A DNA stretch of 64,000 nucleotides from Dastarcus helophoroides (Eukaryota > Arthropoda > Insecta > Coleoptera > Bothrideridae), in the NCBI GenBank assembly GCA_028583605.1, contig CM053328.1:30487578-30551577 (forward strand), in the 5' to 3' direction. Position 1 is the stretch's first letter; each line of letters begins with the position of its first letter. The notes below the pieces were generated by a model. The model saw only the letters and a list, made by a program, of their open reading frames with translations. It was not told the origin of the DNA and made no database searches. The position numbers and the translations under genes were made by a program. Shown piece by piece: positions 52,890-64,000 of the stretch.

Positions 52890-55800
52890 TTAACCGAAGA
52901 AGTTGCTAACTAAATTATTAAATCCACTCGTAATTGATGAAATAATCCCTGTTTGTTGAGAGGCTGCCACGGGGGGACCTCTGTGATACAGGGGTGGCTG
53001 TTGAGGTCTGTAGAAGTGACCGTCTTTCCTCTAGAATAACAATAACTTTAATATTTATTCTTGCCTTTATTGATGTCAGAGAAACACATTTGATTATTCC
53101 ACCCAGACTTAATTGAATAACTGTATCAATTTAGATATGTACGATGTAACTAAGGTTATAAAGGTCACTAATAGTAAGGTACCTTTGTAGTATTTCGAGT
53201 TGCATAACATCATGCCATTAAATACCAGCACCATCGACGTGTCATGCGTTTAAGTATGTTAAATTTGACAAATAATGTCCATTAAATATTTTGTTATAAA
53301 ACAGTCGAACGTGCTAGAATTGACAATAATTACAACTACAACCAACAACCATACATGCTGATTTCAGCCTTCCTGGCCTCATTAGTATGACGCGGTCGTT
53401 GTAAATATTTCCAACTTAATAGCTATCAGTCAGCTAGATAAATACTGTTGGGTGTTATCGATTCGGTAATTAAAACTTCGTGAATTGTAAACACTTTATT
53501 TCAAACTTATTATGATTCATTTAACTATCAGACTATGAAACTATCTGACTAACTGACTGACTGACTGACTATTTGGGGAAAGACGACCGCGTATTTATAC
53601 CGTTCCAGTTTCTAGAACGGATCTCCGTACATATCGGGTTCGAGCGCGGAAACGTCTAGAACTCTTATCTACCGTATGATTCATTTATGCGGCCCCTTCC
53701 CATCAACAAATGTTTCCAGAGAGTTCCTTACACTACACACTCAATAATACAAATTTTATAACTACAGTTTATTACAACACTTAATACAAATTTTATAATT
53801 ACAGTTTGTTACAATACTGAATGGACGTGAATTCTATCGAATTATCTTCAATATCATCTTACGAGAAATATAATGATGAAACCAAAGAAGGCCGGAACCG
53901 GTCTATGCTTGTTGGATGTAAATAGGTTCAACTGTAGCACGTTCGACTGTTTCATTACAGAATATTTAATTAACTGTATTAATTAACTTTAGAGATTCTG
54001 AAGCTACTTAAGTTACATTAGTCTCATAACTGTCAAATTGTCAAAATAACACAAAAAAGGATCAAGTAATCCACCAATTAATTACTCTAATCCACTTTAA
54101 TGCAAATGTCATTATTTAGAATATATACAAAGCTAGAAAAGTTATGTGCACATACTTACAGCAAAATAAACTACCTAAAGTGAACACATTGGTTATTATA
54201 CAGGTTAATCTTCAGGGAACAATATCGACCCTGCACTAAATTTCTCACTAGACGCAACAGGCGTGTTAACCATTTTAATGGAAGGTGAGGTAATAGGTTT
54301 TTGGAACACGTCTCCATTCTGAAATATATACAATTATATACAATCTTTGCCACCACCACCAATAGAAAAGAAAGATATAAGAGAAAAGAGAAAAAAAAGA
54401 AGCGAAGAGAAGAAGAGAAGAGAAGAAAAAGCAAGAAAAGAAGAGAGGGTGGGAGGGAAGAGAAGAAGGAGAGAAGGGAAGAAAATAGAAAAGAAGAGAA
54501 GAGGGAAGGAGAGGAGAAAAGAGAAGAAAGGAGAAGAAAGAAGAGAAAGAGAGGAGAAGAAAGAAAAGAAAAAAGAAGAGAAGAAGAGACGAGAGGAGAG
54601 AAGAGGACAGAAGAGAAGGCAAGGGAAGGTAAGAAAAGAGAAGAGAAGAAAAGAAAGAAGAGAAAAGAGAGAAAGAGAGAGGTTAATATTTTCAAAATTT
54701 GAAACTTGTCAAACAGTCGAATTTTTCCAAAAAAGTGAATTATTTTAGATAATTCGAAATTTTCAAAATTGTTAACATTTCCAGAAAAGGACAAACCTTT
54801 GTATGAAGGTCGAAATATTCAATAGAGAAATTGAAATTTTTAAAAAACTCAAAATGTTCAAGAGAGTACAAAATTTTTGGAAAACAAGCAAATTATTTTT
54901 AAAAATAAAAACTTTCCAGAAAGTACTAGAATTTAAATAACTCAAAATTTATTAACAATTAAAACTTCGAGAAAAACCGAAATTTTGAAAGAACAAAATA
55001 GAAACTTTTAAAAAAAGATCAGAATTGTGTATCAGTTGCAATTTTGAAGGTCGCAATTTTCAAAAAACTCGACATTTTTTGAGTTGAGATTTTCACTTAA
55101 GTCAAAATTTTCAAACAAGGATTGTTTTCCAAAAAAAAAGAGAGAGAGCGAAGCATTTTCAATGTCTGCTTTTTTCGCACTTACGAAAAAATCGGCTATT
55201 TTAAAAAGTTAAAAAAAAAACAATTTTGTATTTTTTCTTATTATCACCAAGTTCTTTACAGTTGCCACCTTTTATAAATAGAGAAGCTGAAAGCTTTGGT
55301 ACTTTGGGTTCGAGAAAAATATCTCAAGTTGATTTTTATATTTCTAATTATTTAGTTTTCAAGTTTAATCACGTAATTTTGATTAAAAAAATTCAAATTG
55401 AGAGAAAAAGTAGAAATTTATATAAAAAAAATCGCAGTTGAGCTCAAAATTTCGATTTTGAAGTTAAAATTTTGGAGTTTAATATCTTACACAAAATTTT
55501 AAAAAAAATCGACCAAAATTTCAATCCTTATAAAAAAAACTGACAATAACAGGAAACGTTCATAAAAAATTCGAAATTTCGTGAAAATTAAAAAACTAAA
55601 ATTTCTAAAAAGAGACGTTTCGAATTCGGAGTCGTTAAATATTCTCTGTATCTTTGCGAAATTGTGCTAATTTCATTCATTTTAACCGAAAATTTTTGAG
55701 GAAAAATAAATAAAAATTGCAGCTTTAAACTATGAATGTTGAGAACAAACTCAACCTTTCGAGAAAAAAAAAACTTGTAATGGATGTAGAAGAATTTTTT

Positions 55801-58800
55801 AAATTTTCGATTTTATTCTCAAATTATTGATTTTAGTCTTAAAATTGAATTAACATTTCGTTTTGACTTATAACTATATTTAGGTTTTTTTAAGCGTTTT
55901 GATTTTTAAATCTAAGATTCCTCTTAAGAGTAACATTTCCAGAAAAAGTCATAATTTGGAATAGAGTTTAAAATTCGAGAACATTTCGAGTCAAATATGA
56001 AATGTTGACAAAATTTGTTTTTAATAGATTAGACCTTTTCCGATATTTCGAATTTTTTATTCAAAATGTTTGCTTTAATTTTATATTTGTAACAAAAACT
56101 GAGTTTCATGCTTAAGCTTAAGAAGAGAAAAAATTTAAATTTTCAAAGAAACCCAAAATGTATAAAAGTGAAAGTTGGGGGAAATCGAAATTTGGAGAAA
56201 AAATTGAAAGTTATAAAAGCAAAATCTAGTTTAAAAATTCGAAGTTTAAATTCAACATTTTCATAACATTTTATTTTTTTCTAGAATATTCAAAGCAACC
56301 AAAAAGTTGAAAATTTGAGATTAAATTCCAGAATTTGAAAAAGATTTTTAAATTTTGTTGTTGTTTTAAATATTTAGTTTGATTCGAATTGAGATTTTTT
56401 TTTGCATCAAGAGCTTTTTTCTAAAATAATATAAAAATCCCAAGCCTGAATTCAAAATTTAAGAAGACGGTATATAATTTCGAAAAACCTGAAAACACTT
56501 TCTCTAAATTTGGCACGAAATTTCAAAATTTCTTGGTTTTGAGGTTTTCGTTAAAATATTTGATATTTTTGACTTAATTATCAGGTTTCTTCTAAAAAAT
56601 TTAATTGAAAAATGCATTAATTAATGAAATAAATTAAAAATTTTTTGAGATATAACTGTTTTTCTCGAAATTTAGAGCGCTGTTTTCAAGTCTTGACATT
56701 TTTCTGGAATTTCGAATTGCACTAGAACTTGAAAAGTTGAAAAGTGGAAATTTCGATAAAAACTACTTAAATATTCCATTTTGAAAATACAAAATTTTTA
56801 AAAATAATTTATTCCCAATTCATTTGGTTTTTTGAAAATTTTAACTGATTTAAAATTTAGAGATTTTTTTTAACTGTTGACTGTTTTTATTTGAATTTGA
56901 ACTTGTTCTGGATATTTCTAATTAATAATCAAAATTAAAAAAATAAATAAAATTTCCAGGGTCGACTCAGAATTTTGAGAAAACAATGAAAATCTAAAAA
57001 AAGCTTAAATTTTGGAATTAAAGTCGAAATTTTGAGAACACTGTGTTTTTTAAAAATGTTGGCTGATTAAAATTTAGACTTTAGTTGACTTAAAAGTCAA
57101 ATTTAAATAGAAAAAAATTCTATTTAAATTCTGATTTTATTTCCAAAAATTTGGATTAGAGTCAAAATTAGAAAAAAATAAAATTTCCAGACTTGACCCA
57201 GAATGTTGAGAAAACAATCAGAATTTTATTTTATTAATTTAAGTAATGACTACATTCTATAAAATTTTTACTTTATATTCAAATTTATGAATTTTTTCCA
57301 AAAATGTTAAATCGGTTTCTTCGAGATTAAACTTTTCTCGAAATTTTGTTCTCGAAATTTAAAGTTTAAATACGGATTTAGCTCGAAATTAAAATTCTGA
57401 AAAAAGATTTGAACGAAAAAAAACTAAAAAATTAACGTGTTTGTTTACTTCCTAAAGGAAGCCCTGCTTCAGTTAGTGCTTTGTGACCACGTTCTTCAAC
57501 TGATGGCTTTGGTCGCTTCAGAATTAAAATTTATTACTATCTTTTGCATTGACCAATCACGATGCCTTATCTTTTATATTAAAATCGCTTGAGATTTTTC
57601 GTCAGGGCAGCATACTAAGATAATTTGACGAAACCTGGGTCTCTGCTACCGGAGTTATCTCTTGATGACTCTGGGAGTTAAGGAAGGACAAGGACTGACT
57701 CATAGTAACCTTTCTCTATGCTTCAGAGTCAAAAGCAAATGTTATGTAAGCCACTGTGCATTAGTCAGCCGAGTAAAGTAAAGAAGAAGAAAGAAAATTG
57801 GTTGTTAACTACCACCAATTTTTTTAACAGTTGTGCAACTTTAATTTTGTAGTTTCATGCCATGCTATCGCTCAAATATCATAATATATCTTACTTTCGC
57901 TGCCAACAGAGTAACGTTAAGTAGCGTAGGGTGTTGATCTACGACCATGAGTTCAATTTCTCGTGGAACGTATCCATCGGCATACACCTACAAATATACC
58001 TTAAGAGAAACACTCCGTCAAGTTAAACATTAACCTTACCTCTAACTTATATACACCTGGAAGTAAAATCCTCCAGAATTCCCCATATTTTGTAGATTGG
58101 AATCCTACGTCTCTTGATTTTATCTTGAGTGAAGCCTTTTCAACTGGATTACCGTGTTCGTCCATAACAAACCCGTGAACACCACGATGGGCCTCTGCCA
58201 GGAATTTTACCAAAGACTGTAATGGAAAAGTCTATCTTAGTTTCAAAGAGCTTTCAGAGATTATATGAAGAAAATATATACTTTATTTTGCATTGTATTA
58301 TTCACAATAGTCGTGTTAATGTGGTTTTTCGTAACCTTGAATTTCATCAAATATTTTAAATCGCGTTTTCTTCAGTTCGCAAAAACTTTGAAGTCATTGC
58401 GAATTGAATACAGGAATGTATGGAAGTGGTGATGTACTTCCGTTTTAAATGGAGCTCGAGGAAATCCCACTCGGTCCACAAATTTCAAAGTTTGGAGACT
58501 AGAAAAATGAGGCTCCTTAAATAGAAGTGATCCCTGCATTCAGCTGGATTAAACAGAAATTGACTGTCTTGCTTGAAAATCGCTCTTGGAGAAATCAAAG
58601 TCATCAACCACTTGTATTTCACTATTTGGAGAAATTCAGTTAGAGTTATCAACAACGAAGGTATAGAATTCATGTGAGAAACATACTCCAGATCTACCCT
58701 GGACCATAAGAATGAGAAACTGATGAGCTGATCGCACAAAAATGAAAACCCAGCTTTTGAATAACTCTGATGAGGATTTGATTGCTTTTATTTTAATTCG

Positions 58801-61800
58801 GGTTGTAAGGTCGAATTGTTGTTTACTTGAATATTCCGAATGTTGGGCCAGAAATCTGGACTTCCTATCACTATTCGGGAATTGTATTGTTTATTAAACC
58901 TTATTTTTGCTTTTTCGAAGGACCACTACACCTCGAGGTAAATGAAATAAAAAAAGAGGTTGGTTTATTAACACGGCTTATTATTTGTTTACTCTTCGGA
59001 GGTTGCTTGGTTACTCTCATTGTACTTCATCATGATTGTTTCCCCTGATCACATACGCTTCTTTAGTATGGTGGCCAAAAATAATGAAAAAGACAGCACA
59101 AAACCAACTGAACATAGTTCAAAGGATATGCATGTCTGGGCATAACAGGCGCAATGAATACCTGCCCAACAGCAGCAATGGAGGCAGTGCTAGGTCTAGC
59201 TCCTCTCCACCTTTTAGTGAAGAGGGAAGCGATCAAAGGAGCCTCAAGATTACTGCAGTTAAAACAATTTAAAGAAGGAGACTTCGCTGGTCACATGGGA
59301 ATCCTCAAGGAATGTAGCCCGACGATTTTAGCAAAATTGGTTGATTACATGCAACCCAGGTACGAATTTGATCATTCCTTTGAGGTGGACTTGGATAACC
59401 ACACTGACGCTCAATCAGTACCTGAAGAAAAACAGAAATTACCCATCTGGTTTACAGATGGATCAAAGGCAGCACATCGGATTATAGTGGAAATTTATGG
59501 CCCTAACTATAGGTAAAGCCTTGAGAAAAGACCCAACTGTCTTTCAAACTGAAATACATGCAATAGAACTCTGCGCCTACGAGTGTCTTCGAAGAAGCCT
59601 GAAAGGAACAAAGATCTACATTAACTTTGACAACCAAGCGGCAATAAACGCTCTCAGGAGCTGCCTTGTCAAATCCAAACTAGTTTGGGATTGTCAACAA
59701 ACGTTAAAGCAACTTTTTAAGCACAACAGGATCAGACTTAAGTGCGTGCCAGGGCACAACGGAATACAGGGAAATGAAGCTACGGACCAACTCGCTAGAG
59801 AAGGATCTGCATCATCATTTCTTGGACCTGAATCGGCTTTTGGTTTTTCTAGAAGTCAAATCAACAATGAGGTCAAAAAATGGGAAACAAAGTCAAGGAT
59901 CTCCCACTGAAGATTATATCCAGGACTACGGCAGGCGAAAAGATTCATATCTGAAACGCTTGAAAAGACAAAGGTTTAGAACTCAGCAAATCCGAATTGA
60001 GAATCCTAAACGGCCTCTTAACAGGACATTGCCCTATTAGGTACCACCTTAAGAAAATGGGTCAGGCTAAACAGACCTATGCCGCTTTCGCGCAATAGCT
60101 ACGGAGACTGCAGAACATGTGCTATGCAAGGGCGATGCGCTTGCACGCAAAAGGCACGTCCAACTTGGATGGGCGTCCTTCGACCTTTCAGATGTGGAAA
60201 AACTTAATCCCAGGTCCATAATAAACTTCTACAAGAGTTTGAACGTGGGAACTACATAGATCAGGGTATGCAGGGTCGAGGTGTGGGGTGGACGAAGAGA
60301 AACACGAAACGACCCATTTATAATCTATCTAATCATGGTTCTTTGGTTTTAACGCGGTTCCGAAATTTTAGTTCCTTTGACCGCGGTCTTTTGGTGAACA
60401 TTAACTGTGGTGATAATTTTGTGAGCGGCGGGCGCCGCAGGTCGAAAGCTACTCAATTCACCCCCGATGGCAGGCGTCCGTGACCCACTTCAGCCGCCCC
60501 AAAAGAAGGCTACTCAGTTCACCCCCTTTGGTGCGTGCCGTCCAACCGTGCTCTGTGTTGTTAGGTGCGCTAGCGAGAGATCGTTCACTGGGCGAAAGCG
60601 ACTCAATCCACCTTCGTCGGTAAGCGACCCTCGGTTGCGTGTTGTCGCACCAATTGAAAGCTACTCGATCCACCTTCATTGGTACGACTAACAACGGTGA
60701 TGTTTTTGTTCATCCTTTGTAGAATCTGTCTGGGCCTACTTTCAATGGTGTCTTCGTATTCTGTTATTGCAGAGATCTGTGTATTTGTGTGAGTCTCCAT
60801 TTTTGCGTAGGTCTTTGTAGCCAGTGTTTTGATGTGTTCCGTAAGCGTTGGAATCTTTAGATCGTTGTGGATTTGCTCGTTTGTCATGTAGTAAGGAGCG
60901 TTAACGCATTGCCGTAGCGTTTTATTTTGAATTATTTCTAGCGTGTGCAGTTGTCGTGGACTTGCTCTCAGCCAGACTCCGACGCATACGTTAGATTCGG
61001 TCGAATGATGCGGTCGATGATTGAGGTTTAGTTTGTTTCCGATATCCAATTTGCTCCTGTTGTTGGAGACTGGGTAGAAATTAGTTGCTTGGTTTTCGTT
61101 GCAATGCTTTGGATGTGTGCAGTGTATGAAAGTGTTTTGTCCAGAGTTACTCCAAGGTATTTCACTTGTTTCACCCATGGAATTGGTGTGTCGTTTAATT
61201 TGAGCTTTTGCTCCGGTTCTCTCTTTTTCTTGCTGAATATTATAGCTTGGCTCTTACTTGCGTTAGTTTGGATCCTCCATGTATTCATCCAACTTTCTAT
61301 GTCGTTGAGATGGAATTGTAAATTTTTGGTGATTTTCGTCCATATTCTTTACTGCGATTATGGCCGTGTCGTCTGCGTATAGAGCAATCTTGGTGTTCTG
61401 CTTTTTTGGAATATCCGCGGTGTAGATAAGGTAGAGTTACGGTCCTAATAAAGATCCTTGGAGCACGCCTGCTGTCATTTCTTTGATGCTGGATGTCTTT
61501 TCGGTAATTTTGACGTAGAATTTTCTTCTGTCCAGGCATGATTTAATTATTTTTCCGTAGGCCAGTGGGATTCCCAGCTGATCTGATTTGTATATCAGTT
61601 CAGTGGGCCAGACTTTGTCGAAGGCTTTTGCAACATCAAGGAATATGGCTCCAGAGGTTTTTCCTTTGTTGTTGCCTTCGAGGATATGTTTAGTTATTTT
61701 TGATAGTTAGTAAACTGTGGAATGTTCCTGCCCGAAACCAAACTGTTCATCGGGTAGGATATTTCCATATTTTATTATCTTTTCCAGTCTGGTTAGGATA

Positions 61801-63322
61801 GTTTCTTCAGCTATTTTACTAAGGCTTGGCAGCAGGCTGATAGGTCGATAGCTGTCAACGCTGTTTCTTGGCTTTCCTGGTTTGTGGATCATTATTGTTT
61901 CTGCCATCTTCCACCTGTTTGGATAGACGCGAAGTTTGAAGGTTGCGTTGAACGTGTTCTTAAGATCTTCTATTGCATTTTTATCGTAAAGTTCCTTATG
62001 TTGTCTGGACCGGGAGACTAGGTTCTTAATGATCGTTTAACTCTTCTTTGGTGACCTCGTCGAATTTGTAGTTTTCTTCGAGGTTGAGAAGGGTCTCACT
62101 GTGTGTTTCTACGTTCGAGTTGTGCATTTTGTCTATCGAAGGATTTGAGCTGAATTGCTTTTGCAGCATTTCTGCAAACGCTTCGGCCTTTTTCTCGTTT
62201 GTGATGGCCTTTCCGTTATTGGTTTTTAACAGAGGCAGGTCTCGGCTTGTTTGTCTAAGTTTCTTGGCCAGTTTCCAAGGTGTTTCGTCCTTGTCGTTGA
62301 AACTTTCTGGGTGGCTTTCCCATTTTCTGTTGTATTCTTCGTTCAGACGATTCTTTACTTCGTTTGTGAGTCTGGTCTTGTCAGACGGTTGCAAAGTTTT
62401 GTGATAGGCTTTCTTCGCTGCAGTTTTAACTTTTTATAAGCGTTGCTATTTGCTCTGGTAAATTTTCCTGCCTCCTATTTTGCTGCGTTGTTGTAATTGC
62501 AGCAGTGAGAGCTTGGTTAATGTGTTTTTCAAACTGGTCGGTGGCCCAATTTAGGTGTTTCACGCTTTCGACGTTGTGTTTTTGTGGAACATATTCATGT
62601 TGGAATTTTGTCCAGTTAATCTTGGTTTTTGTGGAACATATTTATGTTGGAATTTTGTCCAGTTAATCTTGGTTTTTGTGTAGTGCTGTGATTGGTTTGG
62701 ATTTCCATATGTGATGTTGAGGGGACAGCGGTCTGCTCATTGTACTTGATGGCTACTGCCCTTAAATAAAATTTATGATCCCTTGTGACAGGGCCAAGCA
62801 AGAACATTGGAGTAGGGCGACCCACAGGTATATACAAAGACATCGGACCAGACTCAATGGTTAAGAGTCAACGTTAACACTGATTGTGGTGATCCAATTT
62901 TTAAAAATGCATCTTAAAAGAGTTATGAAGAAACAGGTGACAAAACAACCACCTTAAATGAATGTTTACTTACAACTTTATTGTCTTCCCAATATTTTGG
63001 TAATTCATGAGCGGGCGGATATTTGCAGCAAGATATTTCCAGTGTTACCTCCATACAACCATACCAGACGTAGTTATAGTCTTGCATTCCTCCAGTCAGT
63101 GGATACCATTCAGCGCCATTTGTTATACCCTAGAATGTAACGGTAGAATGTAAACCTACTGTAAATTGCTAATATTAGCTACCCTTCTGAAGCTTTTCTG
63201 TCCTGATCTACACGATATGCCTCGAGCCATTTTTGCATGATTTGTGGAGTAAGTAAGTGCAAGATGCTTAAATACATCGTCGTCTGGAGTCAGGGATGGT
63301 GCTGATGAGTAACTTTGGAACA
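52890..63322 (-). CDS. M14B metallocarboxypeptidase (CPD/CPM type), 3' part of the gene with alternative last exons
   Basis: Minus-strand exons: 63322-63183, 63129-62974, 58216-58040 and 57987-57895, then two alternative terminal exons, 54318-54205 or 53030-52890. Phases fit throughout. Encoded: [41 protein letters not shown], then [20 protein letters not shown] with the catalytic Glu. The transthyretin-like domain follows ([41 protein letters not shown]). The family removes C-terminal Lys/Arg from peptides and prohormones, in the secretory pathway or at the membrane. The zinc-binding HxxE part lies beyond the right edge. Both last exons have phase-0 acceptors after AAK, giving either a 37-residue tail ending ILFPED or a 46-residue tail ending NLVSNFFG. 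I cannot tell CPD from a CPM-like protein without the N-terminus. Confidence 0.9.
53278..53985. mobile_element. Family M inverted-repeat element, split by a solo LTR
   Basis: The left end attaaatattttgttataaa with aacagtcgaacgtgctag is inverted at the right (gtagcacgttcgactgtttc, then attacagaatatttaatt). An inner motif, aaaccaaagaaggccggaac, matches the MITE at 38546-38813. The LTR at 53446-53813 sits inside. It is in the carboxypeptidase intron between the two alternative last exons. Confidence 0.7.
53446..53813 (-). mobile_element. Solo LTR, gypsy-type, 368 bp, perfect 4-bp TSD
   Basis: TG...CA ends, flanked by atac on both sides (53442-53445, 53814-53817). The minus strand carries a TATA-like GGTATAAATACG and AATAAAGTGT. 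It belongs to the same family as 11572-11866 and 49583-49883 but is more diverged. It contains two copies of a 33-bp unit near 53745-53813 (aatacaaattttataa-tacagttt). Confidence 0.82.
54365..54682. repeat. 320-bp polypurine tract (GAA/GAGA-rich)
   Basis: Nearly uninterrupted A/G on the plus strand (agaagagaagagaagaaaaa and similar). On the transcribed minus strand of the carboxypeptidase gene it is a polypyrimidine run, 47-365 nt upstream of the 3' splice site of the terminal exon at 54318. The Arg/Lys/Glu ORFs across it are composition artefacts. Such mirror-like polypurine tracts can form triplex DNA. Confidence 0.9.
54690..57430. repeat. Degenerate AT-rich repeat tract, mixed strand bias
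   Basis: About 2.7 kb of aaatttcga/gaaaaagtc words in a carboxypeptidase intron. No ORF of interest and no inverted ends were found. Confidence 0.6.
57431..57894. other. Carboxypeptidase intron, moderately GC-richer segment
   Basis: A non-repetitive-looking stretch with blocks such as gacgaaacctgggtctctgc and gatgactctgggagttaagg. It may be a fragment of an unrecognised LINE or SINE. No coding evidence. Confidence 0.4.
58217..59035. other. Carboxypeptidase intron, 5' of a LINE
   Basis: Short ORFs on both strands (58485-58739, 58827-59048) show no domain. No splice-compatible carboxypeptidase exon was found here. The sequence directly before 59036 may include the unrecognised 5' part of the following LINE. 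Confidence 0.4.
59036..60260 (+). mobile_element. LINE fragment with RNase H domain (I/R1/Loa-like)
   Basis: It starts in the RT C-terminal domain ([16 protein letters not shown], then [20 protein letters not shown]). It continues into an RNase H domain with the four acidic positions: [29 protein letters not shown] and [15 protein letters not shown]. At least two frameshifts separate the pieces, and the EN and most of the RT are missing. The presence of RNase H points to the I, R1 or Loa groups. It is in a carboxypeptidase intron. Confidence 0.88.
60430..62860 (-). mobile_element. Jockey-like LINE, degraded
   Basis: Minus-strand pieces in order: the pre-RT region ([50 protein letters not shown]); RT ([51 protein letters not shown]); thumb ([29 protein letters not shown]); and the C-terminal [20 protein letters not shown] region. 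Frameshifts split it. The endonuclease is absent (5'-truncated near 62860). A direct 54-bp duplication occurs at about 62577-62680. The 3' UTR holds a short repeat array. It lies next to the RNase H LINE in the same intron. Confidence 0.88.
60440..60690 (-). repeat. Four irregular repeats in the Jockey-like 3' UTR
   Basis: The unit gaaagctactcaatccacct with ttcgttgg-type ending occurs at 60444, 60504, 60594 and 60656, spaced 60, 90 and 62 bp. The copies are diverged. The region is GC-rich compared with the window. Confidence 0.75.
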
Positions 63323-64000
63323 CTGAAATAAGTAACAGGTAACTGCGTTTGATATTTTTCATATGTTTCATATTTTTCAAGATTTATAACTAGTTTAGTT
63401 TATAATAATGCATAAAATTGTAACTTAAGAAAAACAGCCATTAACCACAACAGTTTTTGAAGGTTTACTTCTATGATATTGCATAAAAAATGCTGATGCA
63501 AAGCTAAAGAAAATGATTCGTGTCTCAATCATAATGTCATTCATTTTAAGAGAAGATAAAGAAAAATCAATATGATACTAATACGTGGTTATATATTTGG
63601 ACCGAAAATTTCAAATCATAATTTAAACACCTTTGAGGGCTGTCAACGACTCCAAGTGACTTTGGCATCGCTAGATAATGCGACAGCTGCGTCACAACTT
63701 GCAATCCAAAATCCGGAGGAACAAAAAACTGATTAATTTATGCCTGAAAGATGCCAACAAACATTAAGGAAGATTTTCGTCTCCGAGAGCTCCGAAGAAG
63801 TCGTTGGATGATTCGCTTTTTTGCATGAAAATCGGTGATGGTTATAAGAAATTGCAGAAGAAGGGCAATGTGAAAATGCGAGAAGAAATTAGTCTAAGTG
63901 TTATAAAGTAAAACTCGAGAAATCTTCTGATGACTATTACCAATGTTTTTAGTTTTGTGAATCAATGAAGACAACGTGAGGCCGATAGAAATTATTTGAA
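63323..64000. other. Upstream carboxypeptidase intron to window edge
   Basis: No further carboxypeptidase exon was recognised; the exons encoding the zinc-binding residues must lie to the right of the window. A dispersed repeat shared with 23075-23290 occupies about 63720-63960. Confidence 0.5.

Noticed and set aside
54301..54748. Two overlapping 133-aa ORFs (plus) and 115-207-aa ORFs (minus) rich in Arg/Lys/Glu or Ser/Leu/Phe
   Set aside because: They are translations of the polypurine tract in several frames at once. The minus 207-aa frame overlaps the carboxypeptidase exon in a different frame.
58485..58739. 84-aa minus ORF as a possible carboxypeptidase exon
   Set aside because: It does not match the family, and the flanking exons already join in phase without it.

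Overview
This is an AT-rich insect genomic window, most likely from a beetle. It carries inotocin, the insect oxytocin/vasopressin-like hormone, which is known from Tribolium, locusts, ants and Nasonia but absent from Drosophila, Apis and Bombyx. It also has intron-rich host genes with insect-type splice sites and a dense load of non-LTR elements, hAT-type, mariner and pogo-like elements and solo LTRs. No bacterial or phage features are present. Host genes were assembled by hand from exons whose splice sites and reading phases fit together. None of them is visible as a single long ORF.

Layout, left to right. (1) 1-3831: an apparently intact R1-clade LINE (minus strand, running off the left edge) inserted into an older decayed LINE (3832-4965). 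(2) 7517-10737: inotocin gene copy A (minus; hormone CLITNCPRG) with a dead copy of Rab28 exon 1 just upstream. (3) 11486-20152: nested mobile elements and long degenerate AT-rich tracts. (4) 21122-49326: the eight-exon RFC5 gene (plus). Its 21.9-kb intron 4 contains inotocin copy B (minus; variant hormone CLITNCPPG) head-to-head with a complete five-exon Rab28 (plus), plus several large transposons. Intron 6 holds a 2.5-kb LINE. (5) 52890-63322: the 3' part of an M14B metallocarboxypeptidase gene of the CPD/CPM type (minus), with two alternative terminal exons and introns full of LINEs, a solo LTR and a 320-bp polypurine tract.

The most notable biology is the duplicated inotocin locus. Both precursors are complete (158 aa, three exons, neurophysin with all 14 cysteines, conserved TATA box and poly(A) signal). 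One encodes a position-8 Arg-to-Pro variant, parallel to the Pro8-oxytocin of some New World monkeys. The duplication carried the divergent inotocin/Rab28 promoter region. Copy A kept only a broken first exon of Rab28, so the copy inside the RFC5 intron looks like the parental arrangement. The neighbouring carboxypeptidase belongs to a family that trims basic residues after prohormone cleavage, but a functional link is only a suggestion.

The remaining sequence is mostly degenerate, strand-biased AT-rich repeat built from words like GAAATTTCGA and AAAAAGTCGAA. Several kilobase-scale tracts of it sit inside elements with inverted ends and target-site duplications. This suggests that large non-autonomous transposons carry and spread this sequence.
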